From Planctomycetaceae bacterium (GTDB taxonomy: Bacteria > Planctomycetota > Planctomycetia > Pirellulales > Thermoguttaceae), in assembly GCA_031288765.1 (NCBI GenBank), contig JAITQV010000074.1:1-9328 (forward strand): 9,328 bases of DNA, read 5' to 3'. The notes below the pieces were generated by a model. That model had not been told where the DNA came from. It did not search any database and was given only the letters and a program-made list of their open reading frames with translations. Positions 1 to 6,019 of the stretch are shown here, in pieces. Position 1 is the stretch's first letter. Each line of letters opens with the position of its first letter. The translations under genes and the position numbers were made by a program.

Positions 1-46
1 AAAAAACCTCCTTCGAAGGTTAATTGCATAACAAGCAAAGGAGGTT
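1..46 (-). terminator. Intrinsic terminator for leftward transcription
   Basis: A perfect 9-bp inverted repeat (AACCTCCTT at 5-13, AAGGAGGTT at 38-46) encloses a 24-nt loop with a smaller GTTA/TAAC stem. Read leftward, the stem ends in TT and is followed by at least four more T, up to the window edge. Read rightward there is no T tract, so it should work only on the minus strand. It could end the frr transcript, whose stop codon lies about 320 nt away, or a separate short transcript. Confidence 0.5.
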
Positions 47-54
47 GGAAATTG

Positions 55-89
55 GTATAACTAATTCAGGAGGAAGTATAACTAATTCA
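55..89. repeat. Two 14-bp direct repeats with a 21-bp period
   Basis: GTATAACTAATTCA occurs exactly at 55-68 and 76-89, separated by GGAGGAA. The 21-bp period puts both copies on the same face of the helix, as for a tandem operator. Alternatively, in a leftward RNA they give two identical 14-nt segments separated by a UUCCUCC motif. Nothing in the sequence decides between these. Confidence 0.55.
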
Positions 90-237
90 CCTGATTAAAG
101 GAATACCGATTTCAAAGAAATCCGTAAAAAAAAAATATCAAAAAAAGACATTTTTCAAAAAAATTTGAATGATGCCTCTAGATAAAATACGCTCTCAAAT
201 AAATAATTTCAAAAAATAGAAAACACCACAGCAGTAT

Positions 238-272
238 TACGGTTATGCACATCTCGTCCCTTGCGGGACTTT
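238..272 (+). repeat. 35-bp hairpin repeat, copy 1
   Basis: This 35-bp segment is identical to 7294-7328. It contains GTCCC-TTGC-GGGAC; on the other strand this reads GTCCC-GCAA-GGGAC, a 5-bp stem capped by a GNRA-type tetraloop. At 7108-7142 a diverged inverted copy agrees at 27 of 35 positions. Here it stands alone, downstream of frr. It is a dispersed non-coding repeat of unknown function. Confidence 0.85.
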
Positions 273-367
273 GGGTAGGGGCGAAGGATTTTCACCAACC
301 GTTGCCTATCTTATAAAATGTAAAGGTTACAAATCATTTTTTTGTTTCATTCCGTCCGTCGGTTTGC

Positions 368-928
368 TCAGGAATCAAGAACATCCTTTTCCCGGTTTTT
401 TGCCAATTCATTGGCTTCGTCCTCATATTTTTTCGTCAACTTCTGAATTGCCTCTTTCGCTTCGTCACGAACATCCTCCGAAAAGATTTTATTTTTTTCC
501 GATTGCTCCGCCATTTTGTTACCGTCGCGACGGACATTGCGAATTGCCACTTTGGCGTCCTCACAAAGTTCATGAATCCGTGTAACCATCTTTTGGCGGA
601 CTTCTTTGGAAAGCGGCGGAATATTAATACGAATAACACGCCCGTCATTGTTCGGCGTGTACCCAAGATCGGAAACAACCACCGCCTTTTCAATATCTTT
701 GAGTGTGGACGTATCGAAGGGACGGATTACTATCTGGTTCGGTTCAGGGCAGGCAACCGTCGCAACCGTTTTGAGCGGACACGGCGAACCATAAGCCTCA
801 ACCTTGATCGAATCAACAAGCCCGGGATTGGCACGTCCCGTCCGGATTCCCGTCAGATTTTGTTTCAATTTCGCAACCGCCTTTTCCATGCGGTCTTCAA
901 CATCAAGAAGAATTTCATCGGCTTCCAT
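368..928 (-). CDS. frr: Ribosome recycling factor
   Basis: Ribosome recycling factor (RRF) acts in the cytoplasm with EF-G to split the post-termination ribosome, freeing mRNA and tRNA. The 186-residue product matches the usual family length of about 185. Family hallmarks are visible: an N-terminal helix with RMEKAVAKLKQNLTGIRTGR (13-32) leading into RANPGLVD, the domain II region with VRPFD-like IRPFD and LGYTPNNDGRVIRINIPPL, then a long charged helix rich in RNVRRDGN and Lys/Glu to the C-terminus. The ATG start is supported by GGGAGA seven bases upstream. In many bacteria frr follows pyrH or tsf; here neither is present in the window. The upstream gap separates it from divergent thyX. Identification is secure. 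Confidence 0.97.
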   Translation of the reverse strand: MEADEILLDVEDRMEKAVAKLKQNLTGIRTGRANPGLVDSIKVEAYGSPCPLKTVATVACPEPNQIVIRPFDTSTLKDIEKAVVVSDLGYTPNNDGRVIRINIPPLSKEVRQKMVTRIHELCEDAKVAIRNVRRDGNKMAEQSEKNKIFSEDVRDEAKEAIQKLTKKYEDEANELAKNREKDVLDS

Positions 929-935
929 AATTCGG

Positions 936-941
936 TCTCCC
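936..941 (-). promoter_or_regulatory. Ribosome binding site of frr
   Basis: GGGAGA on the minus strand, seven bases before the ATG. It is one of only two clear Shine-Dalgarno sequences in the window and fixes the frr start. Confidence 0.6.
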
Positions 942-964
942 GTAAAATAAAAATAATCAAAATA

Positions 965-1132
965 TTAAGTGTTCAAATTATACTGCCGCCGTTTCACAAC
1001 CCACCCCGTTAACGTAACCGTTTCCGTATCATCTTGCGGAACAATAACACGCAATAACAAAAACAATTGCCGCATCATTCCCGATCCAAGCTGTGTTACA
1101 GGCTCATTCCAGTCAAAAAATAAATATAGCAT
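965..1132 (-). CDS. Possible small protein upstream of frr
   Basis: A 55-codon frame starts at an ATG whose upstream sequence is GCAGGGAAAAAAC, a passable ribosome binding site, and ends 36 nt before frr on the same strand. Its codons (CGG, GTT, TTG, CCG, ACG, GAA) resemble those of the real genes nearby. The product begins with a hydrophobic patch (MLYLFFDW), has a second one (QLFLLLRVIVP) and ends with a basic, polar tail (KRRQYNLNT). I do not recognise a family. It could be a short leader protein co-transcribed with frr, a remnant of an older gene, or chance. A TATAAT inside it (977-982) could instead be an frr promoter element, and the two readings compete. Confidence 0.2.
   Translation of the reverse strand: MLYLFFDWNEPVTQLGSGMMRQLFLLLRVIVPQDDTETVTLTGWVVKRRQYNLNT
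977..982 (-). promoter_or_regulatory. Possible -10 box for frr
   Basis: A perfect TATAAT on the minus strand lies about 50 nt before the frr start. No good -35 hexamer is found 16-18 nt upstream (TTGTGA is present but only 11 nt away), so support is weak. Confidence 0.25.
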
Positions 1133-1200
1133 GTTTTTTCCCTGCTGCAATGACAGGACGGTAACAATGAATCTTTTTTATGGAAATTTAAGGAAAGGTC

Positions 1201-1228
1201 TTGAGAAATTTACCGGATTCGCTATATT
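1201..1228 (+). promoter_or_regulatory. Candidate promoter for thyX
   Basis: TTGAGA (1201-1206) and TATATT (1223-1228) each match the sigma-70-type consensus at 5 of 6 positions, with a 16-bp spacer. Transcription from here would start near 1235 and give a leader of about 140 nt before thyX. The surrounding DNA is AT-rich, so chance matches are possible. Confidence 0.4.
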
Positions 1229-1375
1229 ACTTAACCTGCAAGCTGGTAATTGAAAAAATCTTCACACGGTTTTTTCACTATGATTTTGTCATTAATATTC
1301 TCTGTTTTGCGTTGTTTTTACTTTTTGCTTTTACTTTCAACACCAAAAATCCGTTGCCGGAATCTATAATCAATA

Positions 1376-2284
1376 ATGAATTCGGAAATAATTACTTCAC
1401 TTCGCTGGAAAAAATTCCCTGTTTTGGATCATGGTTTTGTGTGTCTTGTTGACGTGATGGGGGACGATTCCGCAATTGTCCAAGCCGCACGGGTCAGTTA
1501 CGGCGACGGAACCAAAAAAGTTTCCGATGACCGGACACTTTTGCGATATTTAATGCGTCATCAGCACACAACACCGTTTGAAATGGCGGAAATCAAATTG
1601 TTAATTCGTGTCCCGATGGACTGCTGGCGGCAGTGGATTCGGCACCGAACCGCTTCCGTCAATGAATACAGCACACGGTATTCGATTGCTCTTGACTGTA
1701 CTTACGGGACGGCACCGGATGCGTGGCGGACACAATCGGAACTCAACCGTCAGGGAAGCGGGACTTGTCTTGAGCCGGAAACCGGTCGGATTCTGTCCGG
1801 TAATGAACAGCAATTTCATCGGCAATCGCGGGAATTGTACGAACAGCGTATTAAACAAGGTGTTGCGCGGGAACAGGCACGCAAGGATTTGCCGCTTTCA
1901 ACATACACCGAAGCCTATTGGAAAATCGACCTGCATAATTTGTTTCGGTTTCTCGCTCTTCGTATGGAATTGCATGCTCAGTACGAAATTGTTCAGTATG
2001 CAACAACTATCGGTGAAAAAATCGTTCAGCCGCTTTTTCCAAACTGCTGGGAAGCGTTTCTTGATTATCAATTCGGTTCGGTTCGGCTTAGCCGGTTGGA
2101 TCAGGGAGTTATTGCGAGGCTTGCCGGACACGGTTTGCTTCCGGCAACTCCGCAACAGTTTCTCGAACATCAGGATACGGCATGGAAAACACTGGAACGA
2201 AGCCGCGAACGCGATGAATGTTTCGAAAAATTACAAAAACTCGGACTTATCAAAATTCCCGCACAAAATTTTCCGACATCTTGA
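1376..2284 (+). CDS. thyX: FAD-dependent thymidylate synthase ThyX
   Basis: It methylates dUMP to dTMP using methylene-tetrahydrofolate as carbon donor and FAD/NAD(P)H as reductant; this is the flavin alternative to ThyA. The signature RHRTASVNEYSTRYS lies at residues 89-103 and matches the ThyX motif RHRxxSxNExSxRY. Other conserved blocks are RHQHTTPFE (61-69), VAREQARKDLP (163-173) and the FAD/dUMP-binding helix DLHNLFRFLALRMELHAQYEI (185-205), whose Arg196 corresponds to the dUMP-contacting arginine of the family. At 302 residues it is longer than the ~220-residue Thermotoga type; the extra length is mainly in the insert after the motif and a C-terminal extension from about 225. The start is forced: an in-frame TAA lies three codons upstream. 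No Shine-Dalgarno is seen. The next gene follows 63 nt downstream on the same strand. Confidence 0.96.
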   Translation: MNSEIITSLRWKKFPVLDHGFVCLVDVMGDDSAIVQAARVSYGDGTKKVSDDRTLLRYLMRHQHTTPFEMAEIKLLIRVPMDCWRQWIRHRTASVNEYSTRYSIALDCTYGTAPDAWRTQSELNRQGSGTCLEPETGRILSGNEQQFHRQSRELYEQRIKQGVAREQARKDLPLSTYTEAYWKIDLHNLFRFLALRMELHAQYEIVQYATTIGEKIVQPLFPNCWEAFLDYQFGSVRLSRLDQGVIARLAGHGLLPATPQQFLEHQDTAWKTLERSRERDECFEKLQKLGLIKIPAQNFPTS

Positions 2285-2347
2285 AAAAATTCACGATGAA
2301 TGTAATTAACCATCCTTTGTAACTTTAATCTTTAAATCCTGCATTTT

Positions 2348-3349
2348 ATGTCTCAGATTATTACCCGTGCGAAATTGAATCAGATTATTGATTCGCTTTT
2401 GCTGAACAAAAAAATTGTTGCCGGACCTGTTGTTGCGGCGAGTCAGCGGTTTTTTTTTCGTACTCTGCAACAGCCGGAACAACTTGTTCTTGACCCCAAT
2501 GTTATGCCGGTCAATTCCATGAAAGAATTTTTCTTTCCGCAACACGAAACCATTTGCAAATACCGTTACGAAGGAAAAGAACTTATTGTCGATGACGCCG
2601 AACCGTTTGCTGTTGATCAGATTCTTTTCGGAGCGCGTCCCTGTGATGCCGCCGGTTTGCCGATTCTGGACAAAATTTTTAACTGGGATTATCAGGACAG
2701 ATTTTACCGGTTACGGCGGGAACGATCAATAGTTGTTACACTGGCGTGCGGTCAGGCGGATGAGAATTGTTTTTGTACATCAGTCGGACTTGCTCCCGAT
2801 ACTCAATCCGGCGCCGATGCCATGCTGCTTTCAATTGACGCCGAAACATTTGAAGTTCGGACTTTCACCGATAAAGGCAAAACATTTTTCGATCAACAAA
2901 CGGTTTCATCCGACAAAACCGGTCAAACCGCTGTGCCGCCGGAAATTCGGTTTGATTCCAAAAATGTCGAAAAATATCTGACCGAACATTTTAATGATCC
3001 GGTTTTTGACGAAACCAGTATGCGTTGTGTTTCCTGCGGTGTGTGTACCTATCTTTGCCCGACTTGCCACTGTTTCGATATTGTTGACGAAGGCGGAACG
3101 GCAAAAGGAAATCGTGTCAAAAATTGGGACACTTGTCAGGTTCCGCTTTTTACGCTTCACGCATCGGGACACAATCCCCGTGCAAACCAAGCCGCCCGTC
3201 AACGTAACCGGATTCAACATAAATTTTGTATCTATCCGGGAAAATTCGGTTTGATTCTTTGTACCGGCTGCGGTAATTGTACGCGTGATTGTTCCGCATC
3301 GCTTGGTGTCCGTCCGTTGCTGGAATTATTGGACAAAAAAAGCCGGTAA
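2348..3349 (+). CDS. Dicluster 4Fe-4S protein of the HydB/AsrA type
   Basis: This is an iron-sulfur electron-transfer protein related to the beta subunit of cytoplasmic sulfhydrogenases (HydB/HyhB) and to anaerobic sulfite reductase subunit A. Two tetracysteine ferredoxin sites are complete: CVSCGVCTYLC at C227/C230/C233/C237, followed by the family-typical PTCHCFDI, and CTGCGNCTRDC at C305/C308/C311/C315. The N-terminal half has the conserved GARPCDAAG (95-103) and ACGQADENCFCTSVG (133-147), and ASGHNPR (272-278) lies between the clusters. Its 333 residues are typical of the family. No signal peptide or membrane segment is present, so it should be cytoplasmic. The usual partners (a flavin/NAD subunit and hydrogenase or sulfite reductase subunits) are not next to it in this window. 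The start is bounded by an in-frame TAA five codons upstream; no Shine-Dalgarno is seen. Fold assignment is strong; the substrate and partners are unknown. Confidence 0.87.
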   Translation: MSQIITRAKLNQIIDSLLLNKKIVAGPVVAASQRFFFRTLQQPEQLVLDPNVMPVNSMKEFFFPQHETICKYRYEGKELIVDDAEPFAVDQILFGARPCDAAGLPILDKIFNWDYQDRFYRLRRERSIVVTLACGQADENCFCTSVGLAPDTQSGADAMLLSIDAETFEVRTFTDKGKTFFDQQTVSSDKTGQTAVPPEIRFDSKNVEKYLTEHFNDPVFDETSMRCVSCGVCTYLCPTCHCFDIVDEGGTAKGNRVKNWDTCQVPLFTLHASGHNPRANQAARQRNRIQHKFCIYPGKFGLILCTGCGNCTRDCSASLGVRPLLELLDKKSR

Positions 3350-3357
3350 TACGATGC

Positions 3358-3387
3358 CGGTTGTCAATGTAACCGTCTCTTTTATTT
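3358..3387 (+). terminator. Candidate terminator after the 4Fe-4S gene
   Basis: CGGTT (3358-3362) pairs with AACCG (3371-3375) with a further G-T pair and a 6-nt loop, followed by TCTCTTTTATTT. It starts 9 nt after the stop codon. The stem is short, so termination may be inefficient. Confidence 0.4.
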
Positions 3388-3585
3388 AACCATAGAATAC
3401 ACAGAAGACATGGAAATGAGTAAATTGATACGATCACAAGTTTATTTTTTGAGAATACAAAATGAATGCAATAACAAAAAAACTTTTTTGTGTTCCATTC
3501 TCTATAAATAATTTAGCCTTGAAGTTGCACGTAAACATTATTACTATTACAAATTCCGTGTATTTCGTGTATTCAGCGGTTAATA
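3384..3585. repeat. ~200-bp fold-back (MITE-like) element
   Basis: The ends are imperfect inverted repeats of about 33 bp, agreeing at 24 positions. The left arm reads TTAACC..GAATACAC..GAA and the right arm, on the opposite strand, TTAACC..GAATACACGAAATACACGGAA. Nearer the centre GAGAAT (3451-3456) faces ATTCTC (3497-3502), and ACAAAAAA faces TTTTTTGT (3474-3491), all roughly symmetric about 3484. There is no open reading frame. ACACGAA-type arms of this kind are common dispersed repeats in bacterial genomes, so this looks like a non-autonomous palindromic element. Confidence 0.6.
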
Positions 3586-3589
3586 AATA

Positions 3590-3603
3590 GACAATTATTT
3601 GTC
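3590..3603. promoter_or_regulatory. Short palindrome before the methyltransferase gene
   Basis: GACAA-TTAT-TTGTC is a perfect 5-bp inverted repeat, 42 nt before the ATG and just outside the fold-back element. The position would suit an operator, but a palindrome this short and AT-rich may be chance. Confidence 0.25.
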
Positions 3604-3629
3604 AATGTTTCAAATAAATCCGTTTTGTG

Positions 3630-3634
3630 AGGAG
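3630..3634 (+). promoter_or_regulatory. Ribosome binding site of the methyltransferase gene
   Basis: AGGAG, the strongest Shine-Dalgarno in the window, lies 7 nt before a TTG codon (3642) and 10 nt before the ATG (3645). It supports the start but does not choose between the two codons, which differ by one residue. Confidence 0.7.
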
Positions 3635-3644
3635 ATAAAAATTG

Positions 3645-5036
3645 ATGAGACGAAATTTGTTTTTTCTTTTGTGGGTTTGTGTGTGTGCCGGAATATTAGG
3701 GGCGCAGGAAACGGTTTCGGAAATAATTTCAGAAACAATTTCGGACACAATGACGCCGGAACAGCAACGGCTTGTGCGTTTGAAGAAGTTTCCGGTACAA
3801 ATTCCGGCTCAGCGGATGACCGAACAATTGTTGTTACCGCAGAGCGGACTTGAAAATCCGGCGGTGATTGATGCAATGAAACGGATTCCGCGTCATCGTT
3901 TTGTTCCGCCGTTACATCAATCAATTGCTTATTGGGATCAGGCGATAGCGATTGGTCATTCGCAGACAATTTCTCCGCCGTATATTGTTGCGTTTATGAC
4001 GGAACAGCTGGCGCCCAAACCTGCCGATAAAGTTCTTGAAATCGGAACCGGCAGCGGTTATCAGGCTGCCGTACTGAGTTTACTTGTAAAGGAAGTTTAC
4101 ACGATAGAAATTATCGAACCGCTGGGAAATCAAGCCGAAAAACTGCTTGAAAAACTGGGGATGGACAATGTTCATGTCCGCATCGGCGATGGTTATCAGG
4201 GTTGGGCTGAGGCGGCGCCGTTTGACAGTATTATAGTAACTTGTTCGCCGGAGTCGATTCCGCAACCGTTAATCGACCAACTTCGGGAAGGCGGAAGAAT
4301 GGTTATTCCCGTCGGAGAACGTTTTCAGCAATCTTTTTATTTGTGCAAAAAAGTCGGCGGCAAACTTCAAAAAGAGCGGTTGACTCAGACACTGTTTGTT
4401 CCGATGACCGGAGAAGCGGAGGAACAGCGCAATGTTCAACCGGATGTCAAAAATCCGAATCTTGTGGGCGGAAGTTTCGATGAAGTCCGTGAAGACGGTT
4501 CGCCGGTTGGTTGGCATTATGTACGCAATACCGAAATTGTTACGGTCAACGATGCTCCGAACGGTCAGAAAATTGCCCGTTTCACAAATAAGCCTGAAAA
4601 AAAACAAGGGAAAAAACCGGAACCAAAATCGTCCCTAAACAATAATACTGCCAATAATACCGTCAACAAAAATCAAATTCCGCCGGAACCGCAAATTATT
4701 GCGCAAATGTTGCAAGGTTTTGCGTTGGACGGACGCGAAGTTTCCAAACTTAAAATTGATTATTGGATTCGCGGACAACAAATTGTTGCTCGGCGCGGAC
4801 ATGTGATGACTCCAACCGGTATTATTTCGTTCTATGATGAGAACCGGCGGCAGATTGATGAAATTCTGTTGGGCAGTTGTAAAGGAACATTTACTTGGGA
4901 AAAAGTTTCACGCGAAATTTCCGTCAAACCGGAAACCCGTGAAGCCGTTTTGCTTATTGGACTTCCTTTTGCGGCGGGACAACTTGATGTTCACAATATT
5001 ACTGTCGGGCGTGCCGGTGATTCTGTTTCCGAATAA
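3645..5036 (+). CDS. pcm: Exported protein-L-isoaspartate O-methyltransferase with C-terminal extension
   Basis: It should transfer a methyl group from S-adenosylmethionine to isoaspartyl residues of damaged proteins, starting their repair. Residues 1-20 look like a signal peptide (MRRN, a hydrophobic stretch FFLLWVCVCAGILG, then AQ). The catalytic domain spans about 45-256: RHRFVPP (83-89), IGHSQTISPPYIVAFMTE (103-120), the SAM-binding motif VLEIGTGSGYQAAV (130-143) and the terminal FVPMTG (251-256), where ordinary ~210-residue Pcm proteins end. Residues 257-463 are an added region: NPNLVGGSFDE..GW, a low-complexity Lys/Pro/Asn linker (about 315-345), then alternating strands like those of jelly-roll, carbohydrate-binding-type modules. 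An in-frame TTG at 3642 is an alternative start. The methyltransferase is secure; export and the nature of the C-terminal domain are inferred. Confidence 0.92.
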   Translation: MRRNLFFLLWVCVCAGILGAQETVSEIISETISDTMTPEQQRLVRLKKFPVQIPAQRMTEQLLLPQSGLENPAVIDAMKRIPRHRFVPPLHQSIAYWDQAIAIGHSQTISPPYIVAFMTEQLAPKPADKVLEIGTGSGYQAAVLSLLVKEVYTIEIIEPLGNQAEKLLEKLGMDNVHVRIGDGYQGWAEAAPFDSIIVTCSPESIPQPLIDQLREGGRMVIPVGERFQQSFYLCKKVGGKLQKERLTQTLFVPMTGEAEEQRNVQPDVKNPNLVGGSFDEVREDGSPVGWHYVRNTEIVTVNDAPNGQKIARFTNKPEKKQGKKPEPKSSLNNNTANNTVNKNQIPPEPQIIAQMLQGFALDGREVSKLKIDYWIRGQQIVARRGHVMTPTGIISFYDENRRQIDEILLGSCKGTFTWEKVSREISVKPETREAVLLIGLPFAAGQLDVHNITVGRAGDSVSE

Positions 5037-5258
5037 TTTTTTATATTCTACGATAACCGTAACGCGGCGAAATAAAACAATATTAGCGAATTTTATTTTT
5101 TTTATGTGTTTTGCGGTAAAAAAGTAAAATGAATAATAAGAATTACAGATATTGATAAATTCGGTATCCGGCTCTTTTTGATAACATTCCGGTATTGTAT
5201 TTCATCACCCTTCGCCTATATTTCGTTCAGCATCGGAAAAAAGACTTGAAAATAAAAA

Positions 5259-5289
5259 GGAAAGATAATTCATTTTAACTTTCCCTTAT
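5259..5289. terminator. Bidirectional terminator between convergent genes
   Basis: GGAAAG (5259-5264) pairs with CTTTCC (5279-5284) around a 14-nt loop that can add three A-T pairs. Leftward, the stem is followed by TTTTTATTTT and begins about 10 nt after the Nudix stop. Rightward it is followed by CTTATTTTT and would catch the methyltransferase transcript, whose stop is about 220 nt upstream. The rest of the 5037-5294 gap is AT-rich and holds nothing else I can identify. Confidence 0.55.
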
Positions 5290-5294
5290 TTTTG

Positions 5295-5693
5295 TTAATG
5301 AAATTTTCCGTGTTTCATATTTTCCAAAAATGGCCGGTTGCTTTCCAAAAGATTGGGGTGGTTGAGCATTTCGTGAATTGTCATCCACTGAACAGCGGCA
5401 ACTTCACGCGAATTAAGACGAAAAGATGTTTCTTTGGCAAGTTTGGCGGTAAACCAATGCAGCCGGATATTCCATGATGTTACTGAAACTTCGAGTTCGT
5501 GAATCGGTTCAACCTCAACACCGAGTTCTTCGAGACATTCCCGAATCAAAGCCTGTTCGGGAGTTTCGCCAAGTTCGATACCGCCGCCCGGAAAACAAAT
5601 TTTACCCGGCGCAACAACCGTTTCCGAACGCGTAATCGTCAGGAAATATCCGTTCCGCTCAATAACCGCAACAACCCCTTCACGAATCCCCAT
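5295..5693 (-). CDS. Nudix hydrolase (MutT-like)
   Basis: Nudix enzymes hydrolyse nucleoside diphosphates linked to another group, often oxidised or surplus nucleotides, using Mg2+ held by the Nudix box. The box is complete at residues 37-59: Gly37, Glu43, then RECLEELGV (51-59), fitting Gx5Ex7REUxEExGU with Cys53 at the first hydrophobic position. FPGGGIELGE just before it is typical. Length is 132 residues, normal for a single-domain cytoplasmic enzyme. Substrate cannot be read from the sequence; MutT (8-oxo-dGTP) and other small-nucleotide specificities are all possible. No Shine-Dalgarno is present: the ATG is preceded by AAATT and then the TAGTTAA-type repeat, so its leader lies in repeat DNA. 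It converges with the methyltransferase gene. Confidence 0.93.
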   Translation of the reverse strand: MGIREGVVAVIERNGYFLTITRSETVVAPGKICFPGGGIELGETPEQALIRECLEELGVEVEPIHELEVSVTSWNIRLHWFTAKLAKETSFRLNSREVAAVQWMTIHEMLNHPNLLESNRPFLENMKHGKFH

Positions 5694-5700
5694 AATTTGT

Positions 5701-5735
5701 TAATAGTTAAAAGTTTATAGTTTGTAGTTAATAAT
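5701..5735. repeat. Solo arm of heptad-repeat element (copy a)
   Basis: Successive heptads TAGTTAA, AAGTTTA, TAGTTTG, TAGTTAA followed by TAATG begin at 5704, in the same style as the arms of the palindromic elements at 5900-6013 and 7341-7443. No matching second arm is found nearby. It directly precedes the Nudix gene on its 5' side, so it lies in that gene's leader or promoter region. Confidence 0.6.
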
Positions 5736-5899
5736 GTTTGGTAAGAATAGATCATAGATCATTGAAATAATTATAGCAATAATAACAAACAGAACATCTT
5801 CTTTCAACCCGCAAACAATTCAGACTTGGATTTTGTAACCGAGTAGGGAAATAGTTTATTCATTGGGAAAAAATACTCATTTATTGATCTTGCGAAATA

Positions 5900-6013
5900 T
5901 AGTTAATAGTTTATAGTGAATAGTTGATAGTATCGTGTGCGGATTATAACCGTAGCGGCAATAATTCCGCTTGCGTCCTCCATTATTAACTACTCACTAT
6001 AAACTATTAACTA
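5900..6013. repeat. Palindromic heptad-repeat element, copy b
   Basis: A 114-bp element with perfect 20-bp terminal inverted repeats (TAGTTAATAGTTTATAGTGA at 5900-5919 and its complement at 5994-6013); about 29 of the outer 32 positions match. The arms are tandem heptads of the form TAGTNNA. The core carries GCGGA..TCCGC (inner arms TGCGGATT and ATTCCGCTTGCG), shared with copy c. It contains no gene. It ends 6 bp before the ATG of the VWA gene and supplies an in-frame TAA there. A three-base ATA on each side could be a target duplication, but this is weak. Confidence 0.85.
5924..5950 (+). promoter_or_regulatory. Possible promoter inside repeat copy b
   Basis: TTGATA (5924-5929) and TATAAC (5945-5950) each match consensus at 5 of 6 positions, but the spacer is only 15 bp. 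A second option, TTGCGA (5890-5895) with TATAGT (5912-5917) and a 16-bp spacer, straddles the left end. Either would mean the element helps drive the VWA gene. Copy c lacks the first pair. Confidence 0.25.
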
Positions 6014-6019
6014 ATAAAG

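Larger units (their letters stand above)
1..367. other. Gene-less left end of the window
   Basis: No convincing coding region is present. In order it holds the leftward terminator hairpin, the 14-bp direct repeats, a very A-rich stretch with several A or T runs (about 125-230), one copy of the 35-bp hairpin repeat (238-272), and unassigned sequence up to the frr stop. A weak leftward promoter match lies within the A-rich part: TTGAAA-like at about 215-220, then a 17-nt spacer and TATTTT. Confidence 0.5.
929..1375. other. Divergent intergenic region frr / thyX
   Basis: This 447-nt gap separates divergently transcribed frr and thyX. It holds the frr ribosome binding site, the uncertain small frame at 965-1132, a short TTGCG/CGCAA inverted repeat (1034-1038 with 1050-1054), and a promoter-like pair facing thyX at 1201-1228. 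Roughly 1229-1375 is a T-rich thyX leader in which I see no clear riboswitch or strong hairpin. Confidence 0.5.
5694..6019. other. Divergent intergenic region Nudix / VWA gene
   Basis: It is made of the solo heptad arm (5701-5735), about 165 nt of AT-rich unassigned DNA (5736-5899) containing a tandem ATAGATC pair near 5747-5760, and the palindromic element 5900-6013. The leftward TATAAT at 5770-5775 could serve the Nudix gene, but no matching -35 was found at normal spacing. Confidence 0.5.

Noticed and set aside
503..1012. A 169-codon plus-strand frame opposite frr
   Set aside because: It is the antisense of frr, a conserved gene, and its product is Arg/Asn-rich with no recognisable domain.
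1229..1375. A possible riboswitch in the thyX leader
   Set aside because: The leader is T-rich with no recognisable conserved riboswitch core or strong stem pairs.
1201..1452. An 83-codon hydrophobic frame before and overlapping thyX
   Set aside because: Its hydrophobicity comes from T-rich leader DNA, it overlaps the secure thyX start in another frame, and it has no ribosome binding site or family resemblance.
1608..2309. A 233-codon frame on the plus strand inside thyX
   Set aside because: It is an off-frame reading of thyX, whose own frame carries all ThyX motifs.
5701..6013. CRISPR-like array suggested by repeated TAGTTAATAG motifs
   Set aside because: The repeats are 7-bp tandem heptads in inverted arms, without regular spacers of 30-40 bp and without cas genes.
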